Of a DNA stretch of 64,000 nucleotides, positions 27,242-36,472 are shown piece after piece (within the stretch, counting starts at the first letter, position 1; every line of letters begins with the position of its first letter). A program made the translations under genes and the position numbers. The notes under the pieces are model-generated. The model was not told the DNA's origin. It saw only the letters and a list, made by a program, of their open reading frames with translations, and searched no databases. The DNA is from Paenibacillus sp. FJAT-26967 (GTDB lineage Bacteria; Bacillota; Bacilli; Paenibacillales; NBRC-103111). The stretch is taken from the NCBI RefSeq assembly GCF_001541095.1, contig NZ_LMXH01000002.1:301350-365349 (forward strand), in the 5' to 3' direction.

Positions 27242-27541
27242 TTGGGGAGCACTAGAAAAAGGAATGTAATCTTGTTTGGTTTATTTTCTGCTGTCGTTGC
27301 CGTTGTTTATTACCTGATTCAACTGATTCACGGGATGGTGCTCACCCTGGCTTACGTGCCCGATGTTGTACGAGCCTACGAGAATGCAGAAGTGCATAAT
27401 CAGCAGGTCTCTTTCGGAAGCGTCGCCTCTATGCCTTATTTGCTGGTTGTGGAAGTCGCCTTATTCATGCTTGCGGGTGCTACGATTACCTTGATTTGCA
27501 ACAAAGTGATTCATAGACTGAACTCTTCTAATCAGGTTTGA
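27242..27541 (+). CDS. Membrane protein, two helices
   Basis: 99 residues. Basic start (MGSTRKRN), helix (VILFGLFSAVVAVVYYLIQL), an outside loop of about 40 residues and a second helix (LLVVEVALFMLAGATITLI), then a basic tail. The TTG 27242 start has a GGGGGA site upstream. 24 bases after the preceding gene. Unknown function. Confidence 0.65.
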   Translation: MGSTRKRNVILFGLFSAVVAVVYYLIQLIHGMVLTLAYVPDVVRAYENAEVHNQQVSFGSVASMPYLLVVEVALFMLAGATITLICNKVIHRLNSSNQV

Positions 27542-27556
27542 GATCAGGAGGCTGCT

Positions 27557-27943
27557 ATGTCTGTAAAGCTTCGTCTGATTCACAATTTGCTGTTTGTAGG
27601 CACTACCGGATTGGCGCTCTATTTGATGTATTTGCTCTTGATACCCGGATTTATGGATGGGCTCAAAAGCAGTATATTTTTGATTGGTTTACTAATCGGG
27701 ATAAATCTCAGACCTGTAAATAAATGGGTAGAAAAAGAACCTAATTCTCCAAAGAAGTATGCATGGGGATACCTCATAGGAACAGTCTTCCTCATGCTGG
27801 TTCTCCTTTATTATGAAGGGTGGATCATGCTGTTCAGGGCTCCGTTAGCGATGTTGATTCTCTTTGCCGGGCTCTATTTGTTCGAAGTTATGGAACGCAC
27901 ATTTATTATCAGCAAACTGGAAAATCAAGCTTTTGAGCGGTGA
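27557..27943 (+). CDS. Membrane protein, four helices
   Basis: 128 residues with four hydrophobic segments and a basic or acidic loop (RPVNKWVEKEPNSPKK) between the second and third. ATG 27557 follows AGGAGG. Last gene before a strong terminator. No recognised family. Confidence 0.7.
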   Translation: MSVKLRLIHNLLFVGTTGLALYLMYLLLIPGFMDGLKSSIFLIGLLIGINLRPVNKWVEKEPNSPKKYAWGYLIGTVFLMLVLLYYEGWIMLFRAPLAMLILFAGLYLFEVMERTFIISKLENQAFER

Positions 27944-28035
27944 TGATTAAATTGAAGAGAAGAAATGTTGGAATAGATGGATCTGATCGTATGGGGACTT
28001 AGCTTGCTTCTACCTAAGGCATGATATTAATACTA

Positions 28036-28093
28036 AAAAAAGCTGGGCGTAACACGGTGCCGTTGGAGCACATGTGTTACGCCCGGCTTTTTC
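28036..28093. terminator. Bidirectional terminator between convergent genes
   Basis: AAAAAGC-GGGCGTAACAC pairs with GTGTTACGCCC-GCTTTTT (one G/T mismatch), with an inner GTGC/GCAC helix. A and T runs on both sides suit both strands: the membrane-protein operon and the GHL10 gene. Confidence 0.88.
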
Positions 28094-28206
28094 ATCGTAC
28101 GTTGATCCAAGGGACTAATTTGTGAAGCTGGAAGATGCTTCTGCAGCACAAGCACAAGGTAAGCCTCACGTATATCGAGTGGGCGGATTGAAATATTCAC
28201 GCCCGT

Positions 28207-29832
28207 TCACCGGACGGCTACTCGGCTCGGGACGCCAGCCGCCGCGATGCGGCTGGTTGTGCTCTCGTTATGGAGACGATCGAGCGCAGTCACGACATAA
28301 CGGACCGTCTGATCCCTAGGCGCAGTCTTGTCCGTATAGGAATCAGCCTCCCCGCCGGTGCTCCGGACCGTATCCAGCAGGCGGGCATCGCCTCCGGCGT
28401 CCACACGGTAGACCGCGAAATAGGCGGCCTCGCTGCCGGCGGCCTGCCAGCTGAGCCGGATACCGTCTGCCGTGCTTACGGCCTGCAGAGACGCCGGCGG
28501 CTCCGGCGGCGTGCTGTCCAGCCACGGCATGGCCGGCACCAGCGCGGGGCTGGCGTAGAGCTCTTCGTTCAGCCGGGTCTTCAATCCGAGCGGATTGCGC
28601 CGGATGTCCTTAAGGCTGAACAAGATACTGCCGCCGATCTGACCGGCGCGCTCGGTATTGTAGCGGAGCTGATCGGGCAGCTCGCTCGGGTTGTTCCAAT
28701 CGGGGGAGTCCGACCCGATTTTGAAGGGCGCGTGCCCGATGTAAAGCTGCACGGGCTTGCCCGCCGTTTCTTGGACCCACCAATCGGCAAGCTTGTCGTA
28801 GGCGGCCGGCTTATAACCGAAGCTCCAATAGAGCTGTGGAGCGATGTAATCAATCCAGCCGGCATTGATCCAGGTTCTCGTATCCGCGAAGAGCGTGTCA
28901 TAGTTCGTAGTTCCGGCAGTTGTTGCGGAACCGGAAGGATCCATGTTCTGATTGCGCCAGACGCCGAACGGGGAAATGCCGAATTTTACGTACGGTTTTT
29001 CTTTTTTGATAGCGGCATGAATATCTTGAACCAGCTTGTTGACGTTATCGCGCCTCCAGGCGGGTTTGGATGAATATCCGGACTTACCATAGCGCTGATA
29101 GGCGGCGTCATCCGGGAAGTCTTTGCCTTTCTCCGGGTAGGGGTAAAAATAATCGTCCATATGCACAGCATCGATATCATAGTTCTGGACGACTTCTGCG
29201 ATACTGCCGGTTACGAAGCTGCGGACTTCCGGGATTTCGGGGTTGAAGTACAGTTTACCGGCATAGGAAGCGACCCAGCCTGGATTTTGGCGGGCCGGAT
29301 GATCCGGCGTCAGCTTGTCCAAATCTTTCACAGAGCCAATCCGGTAAGGATTGAACCAGGCGTGGAACTCCAGGTTGCGTTTATGTGCTTCTTCCACCAT
29401 AAAAGCGAGCGGGTCATAACCGGGGGATTGTCCCTGCTTCCCGGTAAGCACATCCGACCAGGGCCCATACCGGGACGGGTATAGGGCGTCTGCGCCCGGT
29501 TTGACCTGTACAATTACGGCATTCATGCCCAGATTCTTAGCTTCATCTAATAGGGAGATCATTTCTTGCTGCTGTTTCTCCTTCTTGAGTCCGGGTGATG
29601 AAGGCCAGTCTATATTCCAGGCTGTTGCAATCCAGACGGCCCTTAGCTGTCTATCAGCCGGCGGCTTAATCAGATTCACCTGTTCGCCGTCTTTGATCTC
29701 TTCGCCGGATGCCGTAAGGAAAGAACCGGCTTGGAGAGTTTTGCGGTCGTCCATCCGCCCGAATACGTACATAGCGAGAGCCGTGGTAATCAGAATGATC
29801 AGGGGCAAAAGCATTCGATTTCTTGTCAACAC
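28207..29832 (-). CDS. Secreted GHL10/DUF187 glycosidase-like protein with FN3 domain
   Basis: 541 residues. N-terminal signal anchor (LLPLIILITTALAMYVFG), then a barrel of the GHL10 type: RAVWIATAWNIDWPS, FHAWFNPYRIG, DIDAVHMDDYFYPYP, GISPFGVWRN and YIAPQLYWSFG. The C-terminal 90 residues form a fibronectin-III module (PPASLQAVSTADGIRLSWQA). The family cleaves or binds wall or exopolysaccharide glycans; precise substrate unknown. GTG 29832 follows AGGAGG. GC is locally high over the FN3 part. Confidence 0.87.
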   Translation of the reverse strand: MLTRNRMLLPLIILITTALAMYVFGRMDDRKTLQAGSFLTASGEEIKDGEQVNLIKPPADRQLRAVWIATAWNIDWPSSPGLKKEKQQQEMISLLDEAKNLGMNAVIVQVKPGADALYPSRYGPWSDVLTGKQGQSPGYDPLAFMVEEAHKRNLEFHAWFNPYRIGSVKDLDKLTPDHPARQNPGWVASYAGKLYFNPEIPEVRSFVTGSIAEVVQNYDIDAVHMDDYFYPYPEKGKDFPDDAAYQRYGKSGYSSKPAWRRDNVNKLVQDIHAAIKKEKPYVKFGISPFGVWRNQNMDPSGSATTAGTTNYDTLFADTRTWINAGWIDYIAPQLYWSFGYKPAAYDKLADWWVQETAGKPVQLYIGHAPFKIGSDSPDWNNPSELPDQLRYNTERAGQIGGSILFSLKDIRRNPLGLKTRLNEELYASPALVPAMPWLDSTPPEPPASLQAVSTADGIRLSWQAAGSEAAYFAVYRVDAGGDARLLDTVRSTGGEADSYTDKTAPRDQTVRYVVTALDRLHNESTTSRIAAAGVPSRVAVR

Positions 29833-30010
29833 AAAAACGTTCCTCCTTGCAAGACGTCATTTAGTCAGAAGCGGATATAACTGCTTATTAAAAGAAGGTA
29901 CAGTCATTCTATGAATGGGCGGGCTGCTCTATGACAAATTAAGAGGAAAAGGAGAGTGAAAGTACTGGATAGAGTCATCGGAAGGTAACAAATCACCCAA
30001 CTGTAAAGGG

Positions 30011-30050
30011 TGGAAAATAAACAAGCAGGCACCTTTAAGGATGCCTGCTT
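30011..30050 (-). terminator. Terminator of the SpoIID-SLH gene
   Basis: AAGCAGGC/GCCTGCTT stem with an inner ACCTT/AAGG(A)T helix; on the minus strand GTTTATTTT follows. A second hairpin, CAGGCAGATG/CATCTGCCTG, at 30083-30105 lacks a T run. Confidence 0.75.
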
Positions 30051-30114
30051 AATCAATAATGTTCAGTATCGTTCAGTATGGTCAGGCAGATGTTTCATCT
30101 GCCTGAGCATTTTG

Positions 30115-33100
30115 CTAATCTGCCGTAACTCGCTTAATAATAGTGGCTGCTTCAGCCCGTGTCGACATACCGTTCGGAACGAATTTACCATTCTCCCGGC
30201 CATCGATAAGGTTGAGTTCGGCCGCTATTTTCACATAAGGAAGCGCCCAGTCGGCCACTTCTGATTCATCGGTGAACGAAGCTGCCGCTGCAGCGCTTCC
30301 CGCCGTTTTTTCATTATAGGCACGCATCATCATGGCGACCATTTCCTGGCGGGTGATGTTCGACTGCGGCTCAAAGGTCGTGCTGGTCTTGCCTTCGACA
30401 ATTCCGGCTTGGACTGCAATGGAAATGGAATCCGCATACCATTCATCTGCACGAACATCCGTGAATGTATGCATACCGGATGCGGATAGCTTCAGTGCCC
30501 GGACGAGCAGGGCCGTGAACTCGGCACGGGTAATGGAGCGCTGCGGCTCGAAGGTGTTCTCGCTGGTGCCGTTAATCATATGCTTGGCCGTCAGCTCTTC
30601 AACGGTTTTGAAAGCCCAGTGCGTTCCAGGAAGATCGGCAAAGGTCTGTTTCCACTCCAGAGCGGCGAAAGTACTGAAATGATGAAGTTCTGCCGTGATT
30701 TTACCTGGGCTGTGCTTCCCTCCGATATATTCCAGTGTACCGTTATCTGCAATATAATAGATGCCTGTGAGGGCCGGGTCCGCGTTTGTTCCGGTTGTAA
30801 AATGAACCGTCACCGGTTTCTCAAATGTGGTTAGGTCGGTTTTTACTCCGTCTTTAGTGAGAATCGACAGGCTGAGATTGGCAACCGCACCGGCAGGTCT
30901 GATCCGTGTGCTTGCCGTTTGAGAGCCAGACAGAAGTGTCTGGGCATCCGAGGCGCTTAAGGTGCTCATCTCGATTGTGAACGTGCTGTCCTTCCTCTGT
31001 TCGGCTGTTACCTTATCCGACAAACGTTTGAGCAGTTCAGCCGGGATTTCAAGGGTAAGATCTTCCCTCTGAAGAGCCAGCTTGCTCGCACCGAGAAGTT
31101 CTACAGCGCTGGCAGGAATGGAGATCTGTTTAGCCGCTGCCGGTACAGGTAAGGTTACTTTACCGTCTACCGGCGGTTTCTGAAGATCGGATTCCTTAAA
31201 TTCGTGCTGGCCGTTGCCGGTATCAGGAGCAGGCGGAGTTACGGGACCGGGCCCTCCGCCGGAACCGCCATTCGATCCGCCGTCCGAACCACTGCCCGAT
31301 CCGCCATCTGAACCACCTGTATTGTTTTCAGTTTTGGCAGGGACAAGTACAGGAATGCTCACCGTATCGGCTTTGGTGTCATCGGAAACTTTAGTTACTG
31401 TGAGCACAACATTGACCGTTGTATCTCCAGCAGGCGGATTAATAGTGCCATCCGTATTAAGAGTTGCCGGCTTATCCGTGCTTTTGATCGTTACCTTGAA
31501 TCCTTCAGGTACAGAAGGGAGAGTTAGTTTAGTCGCATCTTTGGCGACTGCCGGCAGCGTCACCAGATCTGCCGCTATTTCGGCAGCGGTATAAGGAGCG
31601 GATACGGTCAATTTATAAGTTCCCGTCTGATTCCCATAGTGAACTTTGAGGTCTGTTTGCCCGCGCTTGTGTGCTTTCACTAGTCCGCTAGAGTCAATCG
31701 TTGCGACCGCGGGATCGCTGCTGCTGAATGTAATCCCCGCCGTCCAGGCCGCGCTGCTGCCGTCCGTATAAGTTGCTTTAACGCCGGCCTGCTTGTCATC
31801 CCCCGCATTCATGTCCGTAAGCCCCGTTAGTTCGAGCTTCTGAATTTCAAACGGTTCGCCGGTCGCTTTTTCCAGCTGCATATTGGAGTAGTAGGCGTTT
31901 AGAATCTGATCATACTTCCAGCCTTTCCCTCCAAGCATGGAGGCGCCATATTGGCTCATGCCAACGGCATGTCCGTTGCCTCCGCCGTAAAAAGTGACAT
32001 TCGTGAGATCGCCGTTTGAATCCTTTGCAAGATCAAAAGTAAAGAAGGCGGAGAAAAGAATGCTCGGATTTTTGACCGTCGACTTTGAATCATAGCTCAG
32101 CGAACCGCCTTTTGCGCGTTCGGCATAGATGTCGCCTGTTCTTCCATCGACCGGTTTGATGGTAAAGCGGATATTGAATTCTTTTAAAATTTTATAAGTC
32201 CCTGTAGAACCTTCAATTACCAATTCTGTGATGTTACCGCCTGCCCCTCGCTTGGCGGCATACATATTCGTAAGGGTGCCGATTCCGTCTGCCGGAATAG
32301 GTTTACTTACAAAACGGTCGCCTTCTTTGGTCAAGATGGCCGTCGGGTCCGCATTAAAACGGAGAGGGAGGTTAATATTGATCGTTTTTTCCAGGTGCTG
32401 CTTCGTCATATCGATTTTCCAGCGGAAATAAAGCGACTCGGAATCGTAACCGGTATAGGACAAATCCTTGTACAAGGCGCGGATCGCTTCTTCATCGGAA
32501 GTGTCGATGTCGAGCATTTTGGACGGGTCCGATTTATCGTAGGTGTAGCTCTTTGCGACCAGATAAGGGATGGGAGTGCCCGGGAACGAACCGCCCAGAC
32601 TGTCGGACCATACTTCATGCTTGGAAGCGCCAAAACCGCCGGAAGTCGAGTAGAAACGCGCATCCACAAGTTCATTGCCGCTCTTCATGATTAATCCGGC
32701 TGTTTCATTGACAGCTTGTGTCGTCAGTTCGTTCTCCGCACTGTTGTTGAATACCTGACTCAGCGTGCTGTCATCAATATGCATGCCGCGATCGGAGAAC
32801 CGGCTGCTGAAATAGTCGGTGAGAGCATAGGTCCGGGCTGCAATGGCCTGGGCCTTGAGAGCTTCTTTACCGAAGCTGGCAGGCATTTCGCTTGGAACAA
32901 CCTGGTACAAATACTGTTCCAGAGTAATGTCGTTCACCAGTCTCAGTTTATCCTGAACAGGACTGCGTGTTATTTCAAGTGATCCTCTATAGAGCGGATT
33001 TCCTTGTCCACGCTTAAAAGTCATAATCTGCATCAGGGAGGACTCAGGAGTGATTTGCTCGGCATAAAGGCGGTTAGGAGTCCGGTACAGTTCCGTTCCG

Positions 33101-33723
33101 TCCTGTTTGACAACCGTCTGGTTCTCATAGACAGAGAACGTTACGGTTTTATCTGCGGAAATTTCATGACTCCAGCTGCCTTTTTTGTCACTCACCCGGA
33201 AGCCGTCAGCAGATTTGATATCCAGTTGGCTGTGCTCAAAGGTTGAATTGTCTGCGATATTTGAAATATCCCGGCGTATTCCTACACGCATCCGGTCAGA
33301 GGTAGTAGCCTCCTGGATCAAGATTTTTTGGATCTTACCAGAACTGTCAGGATATACAGTCACATTAGCGGCACCAACCATAACATCTCCCAGACTTCTG
33401 GTAAGGGTCTGCCCGTTCAATGTTTGTTCCACGGTGTATGAATCTGCAAGCTGCAGCGTTCCTGTCAGCTCCAGTTCCAGCGTTTTGTCGGCCGTGCTTT
33501 TGGCCATGATCTTTTCTGTAAGCGGTTGCGCAAATAAAGGCGATTGACCGGACAAGACATTGACCGGCCGGGCTGTATTCTCCATCACGGAGACACTGGG
33601 GGTCTCGGCTCTTGCCAAACCTGCTGCACCGGGAATCCCGGCAGTAAAGGTACTGCAAATCAAAGCAGAAGATAACAAAACCATCATTTTACGCTGTGTA
33701 CCCGGGGTCTTCGACACGCTCAT
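30115..33723 (-). CDS. SpoIID/LytB-domain surface protein with Ig-like and three SLH domains
   Basis: 1202 residues. Signal peptide (cut near GLARAETP); SpoIID/LytB domain at about 230-620 with the catalytic-Glu motif VPSEMPASFGKEALKAQAIA, RFYSTSGGFG and the GGGNGHAVGMSQYGA motif; a BIG2-type Ig domain at about 628-725; a Gly/Ser/Asp linker at about 798-836; a ZU5/sortilin-like stretch; then three SLH repeats (about 1024-1202, each ending in ITRAE or similar) that hold it on secondary wall polymer. SpoIID enzymes are lytic transglycosylases on stripped glycan. The usual family length is about 350. ATG 33723 follows AAGGAG. The promoter carries a MurR-type operator pair and a cre-like site. 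Confidence 0.93.
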   Translation of the reverse strand: MSVSKTPGTQRKMMVLLSSALICSTFTAGIPGAAGLARAETPSVSVMENTARPVNVLSGQSPLFAQPLTEKIMAKSTADKTLELELTGTLQLADSYTVEQTLNGQTLTRSLGDVMVGAANVTVYPDSSGKIQKILIQEATTSDRMRVGIRRDISNIADNSTFEHSQLDIKSADGFRVSDKKGSWSHEISADKTVTFSVYENQTVVKQDGTELYRTPNRLYAEQITPESSLMQIMTFKRGQGNPLYRGSLEITRSPVQDKLRLVNDITLEQYLYQVVPSEMPASFGKEALKAQAIAARTYALTDYFSSRFSDRGMHIDDSTLSQVFNNSAENELTTQAVNETAGLIMKSGNELVDARFYSTSGGFGASKHEVWSDSLGGSFPGTPIPYLVAKSYTYDKSDPSKMLDIDTSDEEAIRALYKDLSYTGYDSESLYFRWKIDMTKQHLEKTININLPLRFNADPTAILTKEGDRFVSKPIPADGIGTLTNMYAAKRGAGGNITELVIEGSTGTYKILKEFNIRFTIKPVDGRTGDIYAERAKGGSLSYDSKSTVKNPSILFSAFFTFDLAKDSNGDLTNVTFYGGGNGHAVGMSQYGASMLGGKGWKYDQILNAYYSNMQLEKATGEPFEIQKLELTGLTDMNAGDDKQAGVKATYTDGSSAAWTAGITFSSSDPAVATIDSSGLVKAHKRGQTDLKVHYGNQTGTYKLTVSAPYTAAEIAADLVTLPAVAKDATKLTLPSVPEGFKVTIKSTDKPATLNTDGTINPPAGDTTVNVVLTVTKVSDDTKADTVSIPVLVPAKTENNTGGSDGGSGSGSDGGSNGGSGGGPGPVTPPAPDTGNGQHEFKESDLQKPPVDGKVTLPVPAAAKQISIPASAVELLGASKLALQREDLTLEIPAELLKRLSDKVTAEQRKDSTFTIEMSTLSASDAQTLLSGSQTASTRIRPAGAVANLSLSILTKDGVKTDLTTFEKPVTVHFTTGTNADPALTGIYYIADNGTLEYIGGKHSPGKITAELHHFSTFAALEWKQTFADLPGTHWAFKTVEELTAKHMINGTSENTFEPQRSITRAEFTALLVRALKLSASGMHTFTDVRADEWYADSISIAVQAGIVEGKTSTTFEPQSNITRQEMVAMMMRAYNEKTAGSAAAAASFTDESEVADWALPYVKIAAELNLIDGRENGKFVPNGMSTRAEAATIIKRVTAD

Positions 33724-33863
33724 ATCTTCACTCCTTGTAAAAATCTATTGGGTTTCATTCATGGCAGGGGTTGGCGAAAATTCAGTGTGTGAACGGATGA
33801 GATGAAATGAGGTCTAAATTATGTAGCTTGATCGGAGAGTAAACCCTGCACCTCCTTCAATTT

Positions 33864-33877
33864 AGATAGCGCTTACA
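33864..33877 (-). promoter_or_regulatory. cre-like site (CcpA) in the SpoIID-SLH leader
   Basis: Minus-strand TGTAAGCGCTATCT fits TGWAANCGNTNWCA except the last base. It lies just downstream of the predicted start point, where CcpA binding acts as a roadblock. Confidence 0.4.
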
Positions 33878-33893
33878 ATTGATGCACATGTCC

Positions 33894-33922
33894 ATTCTAT
33901 CTATTTTGAAATAATATTTCAA
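33894..33922 (-). promoter_or_regulatory. Promoter of the SpoIID-SLH gene
   Basis: Minus strand: -35 TTGAAA (33917-33922), 17-base spacer, -10 TAGAAT (33894-33899). The dyad at 33907-33921 covers the -35 and half the spacer. The leader to the ATG is about 165 bases and contains an AAGGAGGTG with no start codon behind it. Confidence 0.55.
33907..33921. promoter_or_regulatory. MurR-type operator, proximal copy
   Basis: TGAAATAATATTTCA, a perfect TGAAAT-N3-ATTTCA dyad, identical in arms to the site before murR at 44981-44995 and in the same place relative to its promoter. Confidence 0.6.
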
Positions 33923-33937
33923 TAGATTTATTTGAAT

Positions 33938-33952
33938 TGAAATATTATTTCA
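33938..33952. promoter_or_regulatory. MurR-type operator, distal copy
   Basis: TGAAATATTATTTCA. Its centre is 31 bp (about three helical turns) from the proximal copy, so two dimers could bind on one face of the DNA. Confidence 0.6.
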
Positions 33953-33980
33953 GTTTTCTGCACGATGAGTTTATAATTAG

Positions 33981-34042
33981 AAAAGAAAAAACCTCTTAAA
34001 AAACAGAGGGATAAAAACACCTGTCTGTATTTTTAAGAGGTT
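33981..34042 (-). terminator. Terminator of the small secreted protein gene
   Basis: AACCTCTTAAAAA pairs with TTTTTAAGAGGTT; on the minus strand it runs into TTTTTTCTTTT. Confidence 0.75.
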
Positions 34043-34059
34043 CATAAAAGCAATGAAGA

Positions 34060-34458
34060 TTAGTTGAAAGAGTAAAATTCTTGATCCGTATTATACCCAA
34101 CATAATTGTTGCCATTATAGTGATAGGTTTCTAAGTAAATGCGGTACGTTTTTCCTTTTGGCATGGAGGCTACGATGTCAAGAGGAATTTGATAGTAAGC
34201 TGTAGATGCACCCGCATTAGAATAGATCGCGCCTGAATTGTAACTGAAAGTATTGTCGGTTGATCCGATAAAAATTTGAGCTGCTTTTGCATTGGATTGT
34301 TGACTCCAAGTAATTGTAGTCGGAGCACTCGTATAGGAGCCTATTGGAGAGATGATTTCAGTGCCTCCAGCAGCACTAGCGGAGAGAGCAAGGCTTAGAA
34401 ACAATGCAACCGCTAAAAAGAAACTGGACATAGTACGAGTTTTTAATAATCTTTTCAT
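34060..34458 (-). CDS. Small secreted protein of unknown function
   Basis: About 132 residues. GGAGGA ribosome site before ATG 34458; signal peptide MKRLLKTRTMSSFFLAVALF with cleavage near SASAAG. The mature part is about 105 residues, Tyr/Ser/Thr/Asn-rich and beta-like (ITWSQQSNAKAAQIFIGSTD), resembling a single Ig-like or carbohydrate-binding-like fold, but I cannot name a family. A stem-loop sits in its leader. Confidence 0.75.
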   Translation of the reverse strand: MKRLLKTRTMSSFFLAVALFLSLALSASAAGGTEIISPIGSYTSAPTTITWSQQSNAKAAQIFIGSTDNTFSYNSGAIYSNAGASTAYYQIPLDIVASMPKGKTYRIYLETYHYNGNNYVGYNTDQEFYSFN

Positions 34459-34485
34459 AATTAAATCCTCCTTAAATATGATTGA

Positions 34486-34515
34486 GTAGATGAAGTTGGC
34501 CAACTTTTTATCTAC
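34486..34515 (-). promoter_or_regulatory. 5'-leader stem-loop of the secreted protein gene
   Basis: GTAGAT/ATCTAC outer arms enclose the perfect palindrome AAGTTGGCCAACTT. It lies about 28 bases upstream of the start codon on the minus strand. Either an mRNA-stabilising hairpin or an operator. Confidence 0.4.
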
Positions 34516-34814
34516 TATACCTATATGTAACATAAAAAGAAAATTATGTAAATATAATAGAGAAAACAATTTGTAAAAGTTACAAAAAAGTTATATGGAA
34601 TATTTATGAAACGAATGTAACCCTAGATTGCTCATATATCTACCAGTCCCGGGATGTGTCTATATCACTAGGAAACTTTTACAGATTCAAAGTTTGTTCA
34701 TAGAAATGTAGAATGAAATTGCTTTTTCCGCCGTATTTCCGGTTATAATGGATGAAGGTTTTCTTTCGAAGGTGTAATTTAAGCATCCGTTTATAAATGG
34801 GGAGGAAGTTTGCT

Positions 34815-35018
34815 TTGGTCGGTCAATCTCTGGACGCCTTAACTTTAAACATGTTTATGATTAGTCTGGTTTTTATTTTATTAATCGGCTCTATGGCCAG
34901 CGTAAGCATTATGCAGTTCTTCCAGAAGAAGAAAGTGAAAGGCTTTGTGTACTTAGCGATTGCAATTATCGCGCTGGCGGTGTTCATTATGATGGCATCC
35001 GGTTGGGAAGCCAGTTGA
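34815..35018 (+). CDS. 67-residue two-helix membrane protein (DUF2759-like)
   Basis: TTG 34815 lies 9 bases after GGGGAGG; the upstream in-frame ATG (34797) precedes the ribosome site and is not used. Two hydrophobic helices are separated by FFQKKKVKGF. The arrangement resembles the small DUF2759 proteins of Bacilli; this is a weak, by-eye similarity. Confidence 0.65.
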   Translation: MVGQSLDALTLNMFMISLVFILLIGSMASVSIMQFFQKKKVKGFVYLAIAIIALAVFIMMASGWEAS

Positions 35019-35070
35019 GCTGGTTCTAACTGCGGTTATCTTCGATCTATTATGTTTGCCTTTGTATTCA

Positions 35071-35119
35071 AAAAAGCCTGTCAGGTCCGTATAGAACGGA
35101 GAGCCTGACAGGCTATTTT
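35071..35119. terminator. Terminator between convergent genes
   Basis: AGCCTGTCAGG/CCTGACAGGCT with an inner TCCGT/ACGGA helix, then ATTTTT on the plus strand and an A/T run for the minus strand. Confidence 0.85.
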
Positions 35120-35173
35120 TCAACCCGGTGCACTTATTTGCGGAATATAATGACTGCGGGGCAAACGCAAGTC

Positions 35174-36472
35174 TTACCTGCCGGCCGCCTGCAAAATTTC
35201 GTATAACAAGAAAAGCAGGGCGATGATGTACATCGTGATGGAGACATCCTTATGTTTGCCTGCGGCTAGTTTGACAACCGGGTAGGCGATAAAGCCGAAA
35301 GCGATGCCGTCCACAATGCTGTAAGTCAGCGGAATGAACGCTGCCACAAGAAAGGCGGGGAACGCCTCGGTGAAATCATCGAACGGTATCGCACGGATGC
35401 TGCTGAGCATGAACGATCCGAGAATGATAAGCACCGGAGCGATCGCACTATCCGGAATGATCTGCAGGAGCGGCACGGCGAAGTAGGAGCCCAGAAACAG
35501 CAATCCGGCGGAGATTGCCGTAAGCCCGGTACGTCCGCCTGAAGCGATGCCTGCGGAGCCTTCCACCGCGGATACGGTCGGGCTCGATCCGAGCAGTCCG
35601 GCCGCTGCGTTAGAAACCGCAGTAGCCTGGAACGCGCGGCGGTAGGTTTCCGGTCTTCCGAAGCTGACGGTCTGGCTGTGAATGAGGCCGAGATTCTCGA
35701 AGACGATTACCATCGCCAGCGAGAATGCCGCTACCCAGAATGGCAGCGACCAGAGGCCCTCGAACGAGAGAGCGCCGACGACGACCGCAGCCTCGTCAAG
35801 ATTAACGCCGGCCGCCACGCTTGCCGGCTTCACGATCCCGAGGAACCAGGCAAGCGCTGTTCCTGCGGCGATCGCTATGAGGAAACTGCCGCTCACTTGC
35901 CGGATGTACAGGATCAGCATAATGGCAAGCGTCGCCATAGTAACGATAGCTTGAGGGCTGCCAAGATCGCCCAAGGCCACGTATGTAGTCGGATGTGAGA
36001 CGACCAGTCCGCTTTTCTGCAGGCCGATAAAAGTCAGGAATAATCCGAGTCCGACGGATATGGCCTCTTTGAGCGGATGGGGCACGGCCGCGGATATTCG
36101 GACCCCGAGTCCGCTGAAGGCTACGAGCATAAACAGCAGCCCGGATACAAAAACGGCAGCAAGTGCCTCCTGCCAAGTCAGACCCATCGTATGGACGATG
36201 GTGTACGAGAACAGGGCGTTGATACCCATCCCGGGTACGATAATAAGCGGGGTATTGCTCCATAATCCGACCAGCAGGCAGCCTGCGAATGAAGCTGCAA
36301 TGGTAGCTAACATGCCGGCTTGAACGGGAATTCCCGCATCGGCTAGAATCGCAGAGTTGACGATCACAATATAGACGCTGGTGACAAAGGAAACCAGCCC
36401 GGCCATAAGCTCGCGGCGCACGGTCGTTCCGTTGCTGCGGAGCTGGAACCGGCGATCGAGAAATTGAATCAC
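35174..36472 (-). CDS. NCS2/AzgA-type purine permease
   Basis: About 432 residues, 12 or more helices. The start QFLDRRFQLRSNGTTVRREL, then LIIVPGMGINALFSYTIV and GSSPTVSAVEGSAGIASGGRTG are diagnostic of AzgA-like guanine/hypoxanthine/adenine proton symporters (PbuG/PbuO group). GTG 36472 follows AAGGA. A TATAAT is present further upstream at about 36569-36574, but no purine riboswitch was found in the leader. Confidence 0.9.
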   Translation of the reverse strand: MIQFLDRRFQLRSNGTTVRRELMAGLVSFVTSVYIVIVNSAILADAGIPVQAGMLATIAASFAGCLLVGLWSNTPLIIVPGMGINALFSYTIVHTMGLTWQEALAAVFVSGLLFMLVAFSGLGVRISAAVPHPLKEAISVGLGLFLTFIGLQKSGLVVSHPTTYVALGDLGSPQAIVTMATLAIMLILYIRQVSGSFLIAIAAGTALAWFLGIVKPASVAAGVNLDEAAVVVGALSFEGLWSLPFWVAAFSLAMVIVFENLGLIHSQTVSFGRPETYRRAFQATAVSNAAAGLLGSSPTVSAVEGSAGIASGGRTGLTAISAGLLFLGSYFAVPLLQIIPDSAIAPVLIILGSFMLSSIRAIPFDDFTEAFPAFLVAAFIPLTYSIVDGIAFGFIAYPVVKLAAGKHKDVSITMYIIALLFLLYEILQAAGR

